The notes: generated by a model from the letters alone, not told the origin. DNA of 64,000 nt from Panulirus ornatus (GCF_036320965.1 NC_092232.1:58787035-58851034), one strand, 5' to 3'; positions 35,247-47,954 are shown, counted from the first letter of the stretch. Translations and numbers: made by a program.

Positions 35247-36658
35247 ATGCCAGTCTATGTGTGGCACAACATAAGATCTGTCCTATTTATCATGTGGTTT
35301 GTGTTGATAATACGGTCCTGCCATTGTCAGAGTTCTCACTCAGTCAGAGTCATTAATACATCTGCTCCCACGTCCTGCTTCACGGTAGACAATACGCGTC
35401 CTTTTTACTTTTCTACTCATCATTGTCCTGGTAAACTGAGAACCAACATGACTCTGCATAGTAACACATTAACGAAGGTTCCTCTCTCACTTTCTCGAAC
35501 ATGGATGAATGATCATGGACTGAGACATAGTCAGGGTGATCTCGCACTAAGAGTAGTTGCTGAACCTTCATCACTAACTGTCACACGACTATCCATGATG
35601 GACGCCTCTATTCATGAGACCGCAGATGGAGAGGTCACCATATACATTGCCAATACGGGACCCCACTCCTGTCCGTCTCCGTAGAGGGGCCAAGCTTGAG
35701 CAGTTCTCCGTTTTGAAGTCGGGAATTCAAGACGAGGAGTTGCATGAGTTTAATATCCGTCTAGTCTCACATTCCATTAACCCACCACCACCTACTCCTC
35801 CTACCCCAGACTCAGCAGTGCACGGCTCGAGTCAGCTCCCCACCATCACCCCTGACATGATATCCAAGGTAGGATTAACCAAACATGTTGACCAGTTAAC
35901 AGACTTACTTAACCAGTCTAGGTCTACTATTGCCTTATCAGGAGAACCACTCGGTAGAACTCATTTGGATGTTCACATTATTAACTTAGAGAAAAACACA
36001 CGTCCCATTGACGTCCCAGCCTATCGATTGCCACACACACGCGCACAGAGACATAGCAAACAAACTTGTTCAGGACATGTTGAAAGATAAGGTTATAGAG
36101 GAATCACGATCACCATGGAATTTACCACTTCTGATCGTTCCGAAAAAGGACGGAACTTTTAGACCCAGTCATAGATTTTAGAAAACTCAACAACAAGGTC
36201 ACTTTGAAAGATGGTTTCCCATTACCAGTGGTATCAGAGCTTCTTCATAGCCTCGGTAACAATAAGGTATTTTCAACTTTGGATTTATTGAGTGGATTTT
36301 GGCAGATTCCCTTGTCAGAGGAAAGCCGCCCCCTGACTGTGATCAGTACGCCAGATGGTCATTGGCAGTTCATATGCATCATGCCCTTCGGTCTTCATTC
36401 CTCACCGGTGATCACCTTCTCAAGGTTAATGACTAACATTTGTCGTCACATGTTGGGCCAAGATGTATAATTGTCATGTCTCCAGATATTGCTTCTCATC
36501 TCAAAAGTCTTGAGAGAGTATTCCTACGACTTAAGGATGAGAACCTAAAAGTCAAGTTATCCAAATGTTCCTTTCTACAGACAAGAATTAATTACGTAGG
36601 TCACACCGTTGATGAAAACGGTATTCATCCTAATGCAGATAAGTCAAAACAGTTGTAG
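35247..36658 (+). pseudogene. Gypsy-type reverse transcriptase, catalytic box deleted
   Basis: The linker, then RT motifs: DVPAYRLPHT, the PKKDGT strand, FSTLDLLSGFWQIPL, MPFGLHSSPVTF-like, and downstream LKVKLSKCSFLQ and VGHTVDENGI. The YXDD box expected at about 36465 is missing: the sequence goes from GQDV almost directly to IIVMSPD, so most of that box is deleted. Frameshifts also occur at about 36045, 36165 and 36385-36475. It is certainly inactive. Confidence 0.88.
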
Positions 36659-36661
36659 AAT

Positions 36662-37416
36662 GCCCAGTCCCTTCCACAACAGACAAGGTCAAATCCTTCC
36701 TTGGGTTAGAAGAATATTATCGAAGATTTATCGCTAATTTCGCGAAGATCGCAAACCCCCTTACTTCACTTCCGAAACAGGGAGTTACATTCCAGTGGTC
36801 TTCAGCGCAAGACAGTGCGTTTAACTTACTCAAGCAACACTTGATCGAGGCGCCTATCCTTCGATTTCCCAGCTTTGAGAAACCCTTCGTTTTACACACA
36901 ACAGATGCTTGTAAACAGGGTCTTGTAGATGTACTTATGCAAGAATCAAATAAGGGTAGACTTTTTCCCATAGCCTATGCGAGCCGTTCATGTTCGAAGA
37001 CGGAATCGAAATACTCAATAACAGAATTAAAAGGCCTTACAGTTGTTTGGGCACTCAAACGTTTTATGGAATACATATATGGTTACCCTATTACAGTTTA
37101 TACAGATCACAGAGCACTGTTAGGTATTTTTCAAAGACAAGATCCTACAAGAAAGTTTCAGAAATGGTTTCTAATTATACAAGAACTTGACCCAGATTTT
37201 CGTTTTGTTTCTGGCTCATCCAATGTAGTTGCAGACGCGCTCTCCCGCAGAGTGGGTGCAGCCACTGTAGGTGATAGCCTCGTAGATTTTGATGTAGAAA
37301 GGTTGAGACAGCATCAACGGGATGACCCAGTCTGGGGTCCTGTCATAGAATTCCTAGAGGGTATAAGATCTTCCTTGGATGCTAAAACAGTTGTCCCAGT
37401 CAGAGAATTGTATTGA
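36662..37416 (+). pseudogene. RNase H domain of the Gypsy element
   Basis: Connection region (LGLEEYYRRFIANF-like, in a frame starting near 36700), then RNase H: FVLHTTDACKQGL, TELKGLTVVWALKRF, VYTDHRALLGIF and the closing VVADALSRRVG. The 36841-37416 frame is intact for about 190 residues. The first acidic residue and TDH are present. Confidence 0.88.
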
Positions 37417-38560
37417 GCACAGTGAGGGAGTCTTGTGCAGGGACGCGAAATTAGGAGTGCTCGCCCGTGTTGTTAAACAAACAATAATTACAACAGCATT
37501 AGTACAGAATTTCTTGAAGTTAGCACATGATTCACCGCAGACCGCACACCCAGGTGTAGACAAATGCTATAAGCAAACTCGTTTGAGGTATTTTTGGCCA
37601 AGATGCAGAAAAACATTACAGATCATATTTTAAGGAGCCGACATGTAACACACACAAGGGAAGTCCCACTACCCCGCAGACTGTGTTGAAATATCCTTTA
37701 CCTACATACCCATGGGAAAGAGTTTATATGGACATATTAGGAGGTTTTCCTAGGTCCATGGCAGGCTACAGATACATCTTAGTAATTACTGATGCCTTCA
37801 CGAGATATTGTGAATTAGTTCCAGTTCAAATTAAAGACGCAGCTACGGTCGCTAAGGCGTTCAAAAAACATATCTTAGACAGACATAATGCGCCGAAGAT
37901 TTTAGTCACAGATAATGGTGGGGAATTTAATAACTCATTATTAGAAGAACTCCGTAAATTGTATAACATAAGTAAATGTAATATAATGGCTCATCACTTA
38001 GCCTCGAATGGCCTGGCAGAAAGGTTGAACCGTAAGATCCTCCAGTGTCTATCCACCAACATTAATTTTGATCATGATGAATGGGATGAATACCTGTCTG
38101 ATGTCCAATGTTCATTAAACTCTGCATATCATAAGTCAATTGGAGACACACCCTTCCACGCCTTACACGGTTTTGATAAAGTGTTGCGGTATGACATAAT
38201 AGCGTCCCCTCCTTCATGTCCAGCGGTCCAGAGATCAGTTGTAGCGGAAAAATATCGCACGACTCAATTGATTCATCAAAGGATCAAGGAAAATCTAGGT
38301 GAAGCCACTACAACCTTCACGACCCAGGCTAATAAATCCACGAAACCATCAAAGGTGGCTCCCGGACTCTTGGTAATGGTGCAGGAATTTAACTCTACAA
38401 GTGAGGATCGTAAACTTGACCCAAAATGTTCTGGACCCTATAGAGTCTTAGCTCATTTAAAGAGACATAAGTTTAGGGTTCGACATCTAAATACAAGTGA
38501 CATTCGTGAAGAACATGAGGACCACTTGAAAGTTGTACATTATTGTGAACATGATCATCA
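37379..38560 (+). pseudogene. Integrase (zinc domain, DDE core) of the Gypsy element
   Basis: The HHCC zinc domain is in one frame (37379-37633, AHPGVDKCYKQTRLRYFWP). After a frame break the core starts at 37683, with YMDILGG, LVTDNGGEF and NGLAERLNR supplying the D, D and E residues. The core is the best preserved part of the element. A C-terminal region (VMVQEF ... CSGPYRVLAHLKRHKFRV) follows. The frame does not end there but runs on through the 17-bp minisatellite to 39842. Confidence 0.9.
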
Positions 38561-38654
38561 TCATCATCCCGGTCCCACACCAGACAACACTCCTCAACCT
38601 CCAAACAATGTAAGCCAACCACCTTCTACCACTGTTCAGTCTGTCCCCACACCA

Positions 38655-39815
38655 CCACCCTCACATCACCACCACCCTCACATCACCACCACCCTCACAT
38701 CACCATCACCCTCACATCACCACCACCCTCACATCACCACCACCCTCACATCACCACCACCCTCACATCACCATCACCCTCACATCACCACCACCCTCAT
38801 ATCACCACCACCCTCACATCACCACCACCCTCACATCACCATCACCCTCACATCACCACCACCCTCACATCACCACCACCCTCACATCACCACCACCCTC
38901 ACATCACCACCACCCTCACATCACCACCACCCTCACATCACCACCACCCTCACATCACCACCACCCTCACATCACCATCACCCTCACATCACCACCACCC
39001 TCACATCACCACCACCCTCACATCACCACCACCCTCATATCAACACCACCCTCACATCACCACCACCCTCACATCACCACTACCCTCACATCACCACCAC
39101 CCTCACATCACCACTACCCTCACATCACCACCACCCTCACATCACCACCACCCTCACATCACCACCACCCTCACATCACCACCACCCTCACATCACCACC
39201 ACCCTCACATCACCACCACCCTCACATCACCACCACCCTCACATCACCACCACCCTCACATCACCACCACCCTCACATCACCACCACCCTCACATCACCA
39301 CCACCCTCACATCACCACCACCCTCACATCACCACCACCCTCACATCACCACCACCCTCACATCACCACCACCCTCACATCACCACCACCCTCACATCAC
39401 CACACCCTCACATCACCACCACCCTCACATCACCACCACCCTCACATCACCACCACCCTCACATCAACACCACCCTCACATCACCATCACCCTCACATCA
39501 CCATCACCCTCACATCACCACCACCCTCACATCACCACCACCCTCACATCACCATCACCCTCACAACACCACCACACACACATCACCACCACCCTCACAT
39601 CACCACCACCCTCACATCACCACCACCCTCACATCACCACCACCCTTACATCAACACCACCCTCACATCACCATCACCCTCACATCACCACCACCCTCAC
39701 ATCACCATCACCCTCACAACACCACCACCCTCACATCACCACCACCCTCACATCACCACTACCCTCACAACACCATCACCCTCACAACACCACCACACAC
39801 ACATCAGTATTCATT
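38655..39815. repeat. 17-bp minisatellite, about 68 units, in integrase frame
   Basis: The unit is close to 'cctcacatcaccaccac'. Since 17 is not a multiple of three, three units encode a 17-residue period (PHITTTLTSPPPSHHHH). No frame of the unit contains a stop, so the integrase ORF stays open for roughly 380 more residues. A few 16- or 15-bp units and 'cat/cac' variants occur. Confidence 0.95.
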
Positions 39816-39835
39816 AAGACTTCGCCTTTAAGAAG

Positions 39836-40129
39836 TTGCTAAGTTTATCATTTTCCAGGTTCTTCCTTCTCATGTCCTTATGGTGTCTTCCTGTATATGA
39901 CACCATGGCAGTTCCAGGCGCCCTTCTCACGACTCCCCGCGGGGTCCACATCGTGAGGGACACAGTTAAGTTGGGCCTGGAGGGTCTACCCTACACTTAC
40001 GATCATTTACTGAAACTACTGGAGGCCGTACCTCGGTTACGGTCTACCCTACTCAAGTTTTACACCAGTGCGTCCATCAGAAACTCTAGTGTTGCTCCTC
40101 CTCCAACTTTGTTAAACCAGTGGACCTAG
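39836..40129 (+). pseudogene. Possible envelope-like or unknown ORF after integrase
   Basis: 97 codons with a hydrophobic signal-like start (FSRFFLLMSLWCLPVY) followed by a short soluble segment and a stop. Position after pol is where errantivirus-type elements carry env, but no fusion motif or transmembrane anchor is visible. The env label is a positional guess; a chance ORF is equally possible. Confidence 0.3.
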
Positions 40130-40489
40130 AAAGTGAATAGTACCTGTGTGATTCTGTATGACATAATACAAGACACTAAATCTTCAGTAAATACTAACGC
40201 CATGATCAACACGAAAAAGTAAAGAGAAGCAAAAGAACTTTGCTTAATTTTGTAGGTTCTCTCCAATCATACTAGTTTGGTGATGATGATCAGGAATGAT
40301 GATAGAAAAGTCCCTTCCAAGGAAGAGCGGGAAAAGAGAGGAAGGGGGGGAAGAGCAAGATTTGTTAGAGGAAGTGAATTTTAGAGGGAGGAAAAGAGCC
40401 AGGGCTTAACCCAGCTTGCATAGGAATAATAGGATAAGTAGGGCAGAGATAATAAGTGGAGGGCGAGTTTGTTTTCTTCTATTTGTTTT
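40130..40489. other. Spacer between Gypsy and Jockey-type elements
   Basis: No gene and no recognisable 3' LTR. Confidence 0.45.
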
Positions 40490-43380
40490 TTTATTGATAT
40501 TCTTTTCGTAGATTTATTTTTCATTTATTTATTTATCTATTTATTCATTTATTTATTCATTTATCTATTTATTTATTTATTTTTCGTTTTAATAAGGATA
40601 TAGAAGGAGATGGATCGTATCTCTGGCAGATGGACACTGATTTTACCAAGGCGTTCCCTACACGGACTTAGCAGCAAGATCTATAGTGGTTTTTAGTTTT
40701 TAATATATGGTCACTGGATGTTGTCCAGGTTGGATATTAAACATGTTACCTGTGTGGTCTGTTCCTAGGAGATTGTTGAAGTAATCAATCCAGTGAGTAT
40801 GATGTATTTGAAATCGGTCTACTTGTCTTTCAAACAATTTCCTCCAATAGATGTTTAGTGGAGGGATTCGTACTCTCTCGTGAAGTTCTGTGTTTCTGAT
40901 GAACTCGTGCCATTTGATGTTAAAAGCCCAACGTAGAGCATTGTTCTGAATTACGTATTTGGAGTGCATGGATGTTGGATTTGGCTCCGAGTTCGAGAGC
41001 TGAAGGGGCATAAATGATAAGTGGTCGTATTAATGCTTTGTAGAGGTGCAATTTGGTTTTGAATTGCACCTCTCTAAATCTATACAATTTCTCGAGCTCT
41101 GCTCTCGCAATAACCGCTATACACTGAACATATCGGTTCATTCTCAGGTATACATCATAACTTAGGCCCAGGACAGTGTTGGTGTTTGAGATGGGAATGG
41201 CTAAATGACGGCGTATACGGGAGTGTAGGTAGACATTACTTATGTTGTATCTCTGACGTACGTTAAAGTAAGATATGTTGAATTTGGCAGGATTTGATTT
41301 AATACTCCATTTTAACTCCCAAAGCCAAACGTTGTCAATTCCTGTTGGGTTCTGCTGATTAAGTGTGTGAGGGTTACGGCTCTGATCAGTTGAGTAATAT
41401 CATCTGCATATTGGAGAGTGATGGAGTCCAGGTGTATAGGACTGGGAAGATCATTTGTGTAGAGTGTGTAAAGAGTAGGGGCCAGCACGGAGCCTTGAGG
41501 TACACCGGCATTGAGGAAGAAGTAGTTTGAGTAAGTGTTTCTGTATTTGATTCGGGTTTTTCTGTTGCTATGATAGTTAGAAAGAAGTTTAATGGCGGGT
41601 CGTGGGAGTTGAAATTGGGTGCTTAGTTTGTACCTCAATCCATCGTGCCAAACGGTGTCAAAGGCTTTTTCAACATCATTTGTGATGAAGGCGGTCATTT
41701 TGTGTGTCCGCGTGTTGTTTTTAATGTAGTTAGTGATTATGTTGACTTCATCTTGTATGATGTTGACGAAAGCCAAACTGTTTGTGTGAGAGTAGGTTGT
41801 TGTATGTTAGGTGTTGTCTAAGTCTGTTGTTTAAAATTCTTTCAAATGTCTTCCCAATGGACTCAAGTAGGCTGATGGGTCTGTAGTTCACTGGGTCCCT
41901 ATTGGATTTGTTGGGTTTAGGTATCATTGTGGTTGTTGCTGTTTTGAAGGCCGCGGGAAAATAGCCAGAGGCTAGTGCTGCGTTGAAGATGAAGGTGATG
42001 GCTCTAATAGTGTTGTTAGGGAGATGTGTAAGTAGCTGGTAACCGATGCCTGAGTTACCTGGGGATACTTTGTGCGATTTGAAGAGGAGGAATTTGACCT
42101 CGCTCGTTCTTATGGGAGTTGTGAGAAGGTGGTCATGTGAAGCGATTGGTCGTACGCCAGAGGGTGGGGACGGTGGGGGGGGGGGGGGTTGAGGGTGAAA
42201 GATACCTTCCCAGTGTTTTTGAAAAATGTTCGCGATGTCTTGTGGGTTATGGTGTAGAGTGTTGTTGTCATTTAGCCGATTGAAGTCTGTTTTTGGTATT
42301 CCTTTGAGTTTCCGGGTTCTGCTCCAAAACTCTTGAGGAGATTTAATTCGGTGTTGATCTGTTGTGGTGATAAGAGATTTCCAGTGTCTATTGTGGTCTT
42401 CTAGAAGGCTGTTGAGTGTGTGGTTTTGTAGGGATGTGAGGTCCCACCGTACTAGGCCCAAACGATGTCTGTTATGTTCAAAGCGTCGACGGTAGCACGA
42501 GTGGAGTCTGGTTGTTTTGGGAGAAAGGAAGAAGGAGTATCTTGAGGTAAATGAAGATGTTGGGATAGAGGCGTCAGCTGCCTGTGTGATTGTTCCATGT
42601 ATATGTTCTATTTCTGTGTCTATTAGTGTTATTTTGTGATTTTCATAGTTTGTCGTGAAAGTGCAGTTGGAGAGTGTCTTTGAAGTTGTCCTAGTCTACT
42701 TTTTTGTAGTGGTAGTGTAAGGGTGATGGGACGAGGATAGGGTTAGACGAGAGATGAAGAAAGATAGAGATTTGTTCGGAACCACAAAGTGGTCCTGGAG
42801 ACAAGAAATTATGAAGATTATTACTGGCTCTGTTGGAGAAGACAAGGTCAGGTCTGCCTTTTCCTCCTGGGCCAGTGAAGACGGTGTGGAGGTAAGGACC
42901 TAGGAAGTTAAGACGTTTGTAAGAGTATAAAGCGAATAAGTCATCACCATGAGAATTGCTTCTGCTGTGGTGGAAGGTTCTGTGTTGGGCGTTGAGGTTA
43001 GCTAGAAGGTAGACTGGGATATGTGTGTAATTGAATACTGTGTAGAGATCATGAAGTGGAATGGAAGTGTTGGGTCGAGAGTATGTAGTGCAGAAGATAA
43101 TGAAGCCATGTATTGTGTTTATCTTAACTGCTAGAAAGTGTTCGTATTGCCATGAGATGGCGAGGTATTCGTGTTCGATGGTGTTGCGTATGAGAATGGC
43201 GACTCCCTCGTGTCTACTGTCTGGAGACTGTCGTGATGTATACCCGTAATGTCTAATTTTGTATCCGTTGGTGATACATGTGATGTTAAGTATCACAACA
43301 TCGGGTCCCTTCTCTTCGAGGAGAGTGGCAATCAGATGACGGCCATTGTGACAGCTGCGGACGTTAAACTGTTAGAATTT
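40490..43380 (-). pseudogene. Jockey-group LINE ORF2 (endonuclease and RT)
   Basis: Minus strand. The endonuclease opens at about 43378 (QFNVRSCHNGRHLIATLLEE, then VVILNITC, HEGVAILIRN, GGKGRPDLVFSN). RT follows: MIPKPNKSNRDPVNYRPISLL, VEKAFDTVWHDGL, AGVPQGSVLAPTLY and the catalytic LQYADDITQ at about 41400, then a C-terminal region to about 40700. The 3' end is an (AAAT)n-like tail (about 40490-40590). Frameshifts near 42690-42460, 41760 and 41310-41140 break it. The glutamate normally found in the NET endonuclease motif reads I here. Confidence 0.88.
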
Positions 43381-43470
43381 TAGCATTTTACGACTTATGG
43401 AAGTTTATTGGCCTTCTGTGTCTGTTGTCGATGAAGGCCGTTGACGCGCCGTTTGAGTGTTTCACGTGTA

Positions 43471-44937
43471 TCATGTTTCTAGTCTTGGGTCGGGATATAT
43501 CTGGTGAGGGGTCAGGAGAGGGGAGAGGGGAGGGGAGAGGGTCACTGTCGACGAGTTGAAGGTCAAGGTTGACCGTTGGTGGGTTGTCTGGTGTGTCGGC
43601 AGGGTCAGGTGCTGGGGCTCCTCTGGGAGGGTTAGGTAGGGGACGGATGGAGGGGGAGGGGGGGATTGGTGAGTGGAGGTTCTGGGGGAACTGTCGTGGT
43701 GGTGGAAGTTGGGACGGTGGGGGTGGGAGAGGAATCGGTATTTGGAGAGACAGTAGGATTGTTGGTGTTGGGTTGGGGGGGTTGTGGATGGAGTTGTGTT
43801 AGGGGGTGCGGAGGGGGTATTGGAAGTTGGGAGGGTGACAGGTTGAGTAGTTGGGGGAGAGTTGGAAGTGTTACTGGGGGTCTCCTGGGATACGTTTTCG
43901 TTAGGGGTCAGGGTGGCGGACGAGACAGGGGTCGGTGAGGGATGGTTGTTGGCGGGGGAGCTGAGGAGTTCAGGTGGAGTTCGTACATTGGGTAGGTTGT
44001 TATGAGCAAGAAGCAAATCAAAAATTCTGATGAATTCTGACTTATTTTCCCTGCTCATGAACAAGGCTTTTAGGTAGCACGCATGCATCCTACCTTGTAG
44101 AGTGAGGAGGTCTGAAGAATTAGTAGTTGGGATAGGAGAAGCTTGGGTGGCAGGGGGAGGAGCAGCAGCAGCAACTGTTGCGTAGAGGTGAGGGTTTGTG
44201 GAAGGAGGTGAGTTGGATTTTTGTGCCTGACGCACTGCGCCGAGTTGCTCCTTCTTACGTGGGCACAGTCCAGATACAGCGACGTGTTCACCTTTACAGT
44301 TGACACACTTCGCTGCCTGAACCTTGCAATCAAGGAAACCATGACCAGTTTATGCGCATTGACTACAGGTTTGGTGGGGCTCCTTACGGCTCTTAGTCTC
44401 ATGTCCGTATTTCATACATTTGAAACATTGTTGTACGTCGAGATATTCATCTTTCTTCAGGGATTTTGCTGGCACAGAGATCATGGGGAACAGGACTCCC
44501 CGGGAGAGCAGGCGATCGGCCTCGGTCGGGTTTGAACATTGTATCTTTATTGATCTGGAGTTATTCGGTTTATAGACGTTGATGACATTAACGTCATTGT
44601 TTTCGCCATTGATGGCTTCCACAATCTCCGAAGGGCTGAGGGGCAAGATAGATTCATCAACATTGTAGGCAATAATAGTACATCTAGCTTGAAGGGGCAG
44701 CGGTCCTGAACGATTTGGTAGTTTTTTTAGCTAGTTCATCAAGGAGAGGCTTAGATAGGATTCTATCTAAATCACTATCTTTGCCCAAGCAAATCTTAAA
44801 CTGGTATTTGTTCGAGGGAATTGAATGACCCTAGTAGGACGGATCTCAGTGGTCTTAAAGACGATGGACAGGAGTTCGAACGTGGAAGGAGGGGGACAAT
44901 CAGTTTTGAGGGATTTTAGACGTATGTCGGGCGGCAT
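43471..44937 (-). pseudogene. Jockey-group LINE ORF1 (zinc-knuckle Gag-like)
   Basis: ATG at 44937 (MPPDIRLKSLKTD). Two compensating frameshifts occur between about 44830 and 44680. The frame is then open from 44646 to 43471 except for one TAA at about 44350. CCHC-type knuckles lie around that stop: CFKCMKYGHETKS (last Cys changed to Arg), a second knuckle interrupted by the TAA, and CVNCKGEHVAVSGLC. A long Pro/Ser/Thr-rich C-terminus follows. This is the nucleic-acid-binding protein of Jockey-type elements, directly upstream of ORF2. Confidence 0.85.
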
Positions 44938-45700
44938 GTTGGTGGCATCAGTGTCCTAGTGCGAGAAAACGTGAGTGAGGGAGGCTCGACGGTCCAAGGT
45001 AGGGGAGAGGTAAGAGATAGTGTGAGGGTCTCCACCCCGTCAGGTGAGAACAGGTCCACTCCAGCCTCCACTCCTCAGGAAAATGAGTTTTCCAGAATGG
45101 GGTGGGGAAGCTGGGGTAGAGATTGCTTAAGCCAAACGGTCGAGAGATGGATGATGGATGATACAAAAATAGAAAATAAAAAGACATGTGAAGATGGAGT
45201 GGAGGCAACGCGGGGGTGTGGGGAGCAGCGAGGGTGGTGAGGGAACAGCCTGCCGGCGTCGTCACCGTAACGGTCTCCCGCGGGAAGGACCAACGCGGGA
45301 GGCAACGTTACAATCCACTTCTTTCTTCGGTCTTCTCTCTTTTGTCTTCTTTCTTCTGTCTTCGTGGGATCTGGCGGTTAATCCTCCATCAACCACGTGG
45401 TTAACACATGGCCGAGATGTCGTTAAGATTAACATATCTAACATAAAGATTTCTATTTTGCAGATGAATGTTTTACGTGTAGAAATTTGTAATATCTTCA
45501 ATACCATAAAGATAATTGTGTCATTATCTATGTTGCAGGCTTTTCATCCGGGTTTTACATACTGAAAAAAAGTATTGTTTAGAGAAAAGTAATGTAATTA
45601 TTATTAACACAAGGTTCATGGATTCTAAGTTATGAGTTTCTACTCTTCAAAATGTTAGCATCATCCGCTGAGAAAACTTTGAAAAAACAGACTTTTATCT
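44938..45700. other. LINE 5' flank and spacer
   Basis: 44938-45300 probably holds the LINE 5' UTR (minus strand), but its boundary cannot be placed. 45300-45700 has no gene. Confidence 0.4.
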
Positions 45701-45708
45701 TGGGTGAT

Positions 45709-46165
45709 GAGAACTAATGAAAGATTATTTACATTTTCCTTAAGAATATTCTTTAGGAGTCAAATGAAAGTATTTCGTTAGATAAAAAACTTACATCAGT
45801 AACAACGAGAGATAAACAATCATTATTCATAAACTTTATCTTTGATGAATTAAAGTTCATCAAATGACAGATGAGAACTAATGAAAGATTATTTATGTTT
45901 TCCTTAATAATATTCTTTATGAGTCAAATGAAAGTATTTTGTTTTTTAATTTTCCAAAAGAAGGAACAGAGAATTGGGCCAGGTGAGGGTATTCCCTCAA
46001 GGCCCAGTCCTCTGTTCTTAACGCTACCTCGCTAATGCGGGAAATGGCGAATAGTTTGAAAGAAAGAAAGAAAAAAAAAAAAAACTTCAGTAACAACGAG
46101 AGATTATAATTTTAATCAATGATCATAAATTTTATCTTTGATGAATTGAAGTTTATCAAATGACA
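45709..46165. repeat. About 158-bp tandem duplication split by a SINE
   Basis: 'gatgagaactaatgaaagat' to 'gtcaaatgaaagtatttcgt' at 45709-45779 recurs at about 45868-45940. The following half ('cagtaacaacgagagat' to 'catcaaatgacag') at 45795-45868 recurs at 46088-46168. The SINE fragment lies between the halves of the second unit, so it inserted after the duplication. Confidence 0.85.
45950..46085 (+). mobile_element. SINE 3' fragment (5S-SINE family)
   Basis: It begins 'ttttccaaaagaaggaacag', includes 'ggcccagtcctctgttctta' and 'cgctacctcgctaatgcggg', and ends in an AAAG/poly(A) tail. 5'-truncated. Confidence 0.85.
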
Positions 46166-46269
46166 GATAAAGATTATTATATACAATTTCCAACAATCTT
46201 ATTGACATCATAAAACCAAATATGATTCATGAATTTTTCAAATCATCAAAAGTAAAAAGAAGAAGTCGT

Positions 46270-47205
46270 CCGGAGGTGACTTGTTACCCCCGGTGTAAAC
46301 ACTTATTGGCGGAATCCGGTAACACCTCTTGAATAGCATGTGGAAGACAGAGTAGAGTGGCTAGGCTCAGAAGCATGTTCTCCACTTCAACTGACTAATG
46401 ATATGTTAAGACAACACAAACCACATACATCCATTGTGAGGATGGAATCAGGGATGAAACATCTATAACTAGAAAGGTTAAAGATACAAAGATGGTGAAA
46501 TACCTTTACCCAGGATCAGTAGCACCTGTGGCAATGGACACAGCTTTGTAATGCTTGATCACTTACAACTGATCAACTTTAATACGAAACTCTTAGGTAT
46601 TGTCCCTCAGGAAAATTTTTTTATGAATATCTATAGAAGACTTACATATGTTATATGTCCGTTATCTCTAGAATATCGTTGCCCGGGATGTATAACACTT
46701 GTGTGGATAGACACAGCTTTGTAATACATGATCTATTACACGAAATGAACTTCACTAACGAAGAGTTATTCAGTGCGTCGTTGGAGAACAGCGATCAAAT
46801 ACCTATACAGAATTTTTATGTTAGGTAAAAGGCATTTCTTGATAGTAAACATAAAAAATTATGATGAAAAATAAAGGACGTTGAGGTAAAAATTTTGTTA
46901 AAAAGATGAAATACTCCTGCCTTAAACTAGCTCCTTGTATTGCATTTTCAGTTAGATACCCACATGATAATGCATTCTATTCTTTACAATCATAAATGTT
47001 TATGTTCTTAACACGTTTTTATTATTTCTTATATAATCTTAAGGATTCAGGTTTAAAGATCTTGGTTATGAACAATCATTATAATGCAACACAATACATA
47101 TTCATCATAAACAAATCATTTATCACAATAACCATTATGTTTGTACCAGATTCTTTAAGTCCCCAGTCACGTTTGTTAATATGTAAGAGATTTTTCCGCC
47201 ACTGA
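46270..47205. repeat. Diverged relative of about 12945-13800
   Basis: Shared landmarks include 'cttcaactgactaatgatat', 'cagctttgtaatacatgatc' and 'catttatcacaataaccatt'. Divergence is much greater than between the two main copies, so this is an older duplicate. It has no gene. Confidence 0.75.
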
Positions 47206-47210
47206 CAAGT

Positions 47211-47282
47211 GGCTCCGTGGTGTAGTGGTTAGCACATCTGCCTCATAAACAGTTGGTCCGGGTTCGATTCCCGGCGGGGCCT
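47211..47282 (+). tRNA. tRNA-like, anticodon CAT
   Basis: 72-nt cloverleaf. The acceptor GGCTCCG/CGGGGCC pairs fully (one T-G) and the T arm CCGGG TTCGATT CCCGG is perfect. The anticodon stem (TCTGC with ACAGT) has two mismatches around loop CTCATAA. It may be a diverged tRNA-Met or a tRNA-derived SINE head; the weak anticodon stem argues against a functional elongator. Confidence 0.55.
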
Positions 47283-47325
47283 TTGTTTTAAGTATTTTTT
47301 TGTGACCGTAAATACTCGTAGGTAG

Positions 47326-47444
<119 letters not shown>

Positions 47445-47570
47445 ACGGCAAGAGGCAAGTTGATATGTGCTGGGTGGGTGGGTGGGTGTGGTGCAGAGTG
47501 GCTCGCCATCATATGGCAAGAACTTCATCACTCTCACTCAGTCACGCAATCTACATTCATAGTGGCTGGC

Positions 47571-47574
<4 letters not shown>

Positions 47575-47662
<88 letters not shown>
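47575..47662. repeat. (GA)n microsatellite
   Basis: A long pure GA run, in inverse orientation to (CT)n at 47331 and about 130 bp from the AT run. It produces an artefactual Glu-Arg ORF. Confidence 0.95.
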
Positions 47663-47665
<3 letters not shown>

Positions 47666-47954
47666 GCTTATGGGTTCATCTAACGAGATTTTGCCAAAGG
47701 CAGGGCAAGCGCGTAACGCTCTCCGCAGAGAAATATATTGTCACGAAGAAAAAGATCAAAGTGGTGGGAGTAAGGTGTTGTGATGTGTTATGTCTGGGAA
47801 GGAGAGGTTGTATGTTTGTGGAGTGAGAGCCAGCAGACAACGTCTGGGTGAGACAGGAAGGTAAGAAAGCTGCCTGGGTCAGAGGAGTGGTAATTAACAG
47901 CCACTAAAATGCCAGGTGGTGCCTGGAAACTGTGGTGACGTAAGTGACATGGGG

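Noticed and set aside
37683..39842. 719-codon ORF as a novel His-rich fusion protein
   Set aside because: The integrase is real, but the His-rich half is a stop-free 17-bp minisatellite.
43569..43938. Gly-rich plus-strand ORFs
   Set aside because: Antisense of the Pro/Ser/Thr-rich C-terminus of the LINE ORF1.
47460..47783. ORFs with ERERER or SLSLSL runs
   Set aside because: Translation of (GA)n/(CT)n microsatellites.
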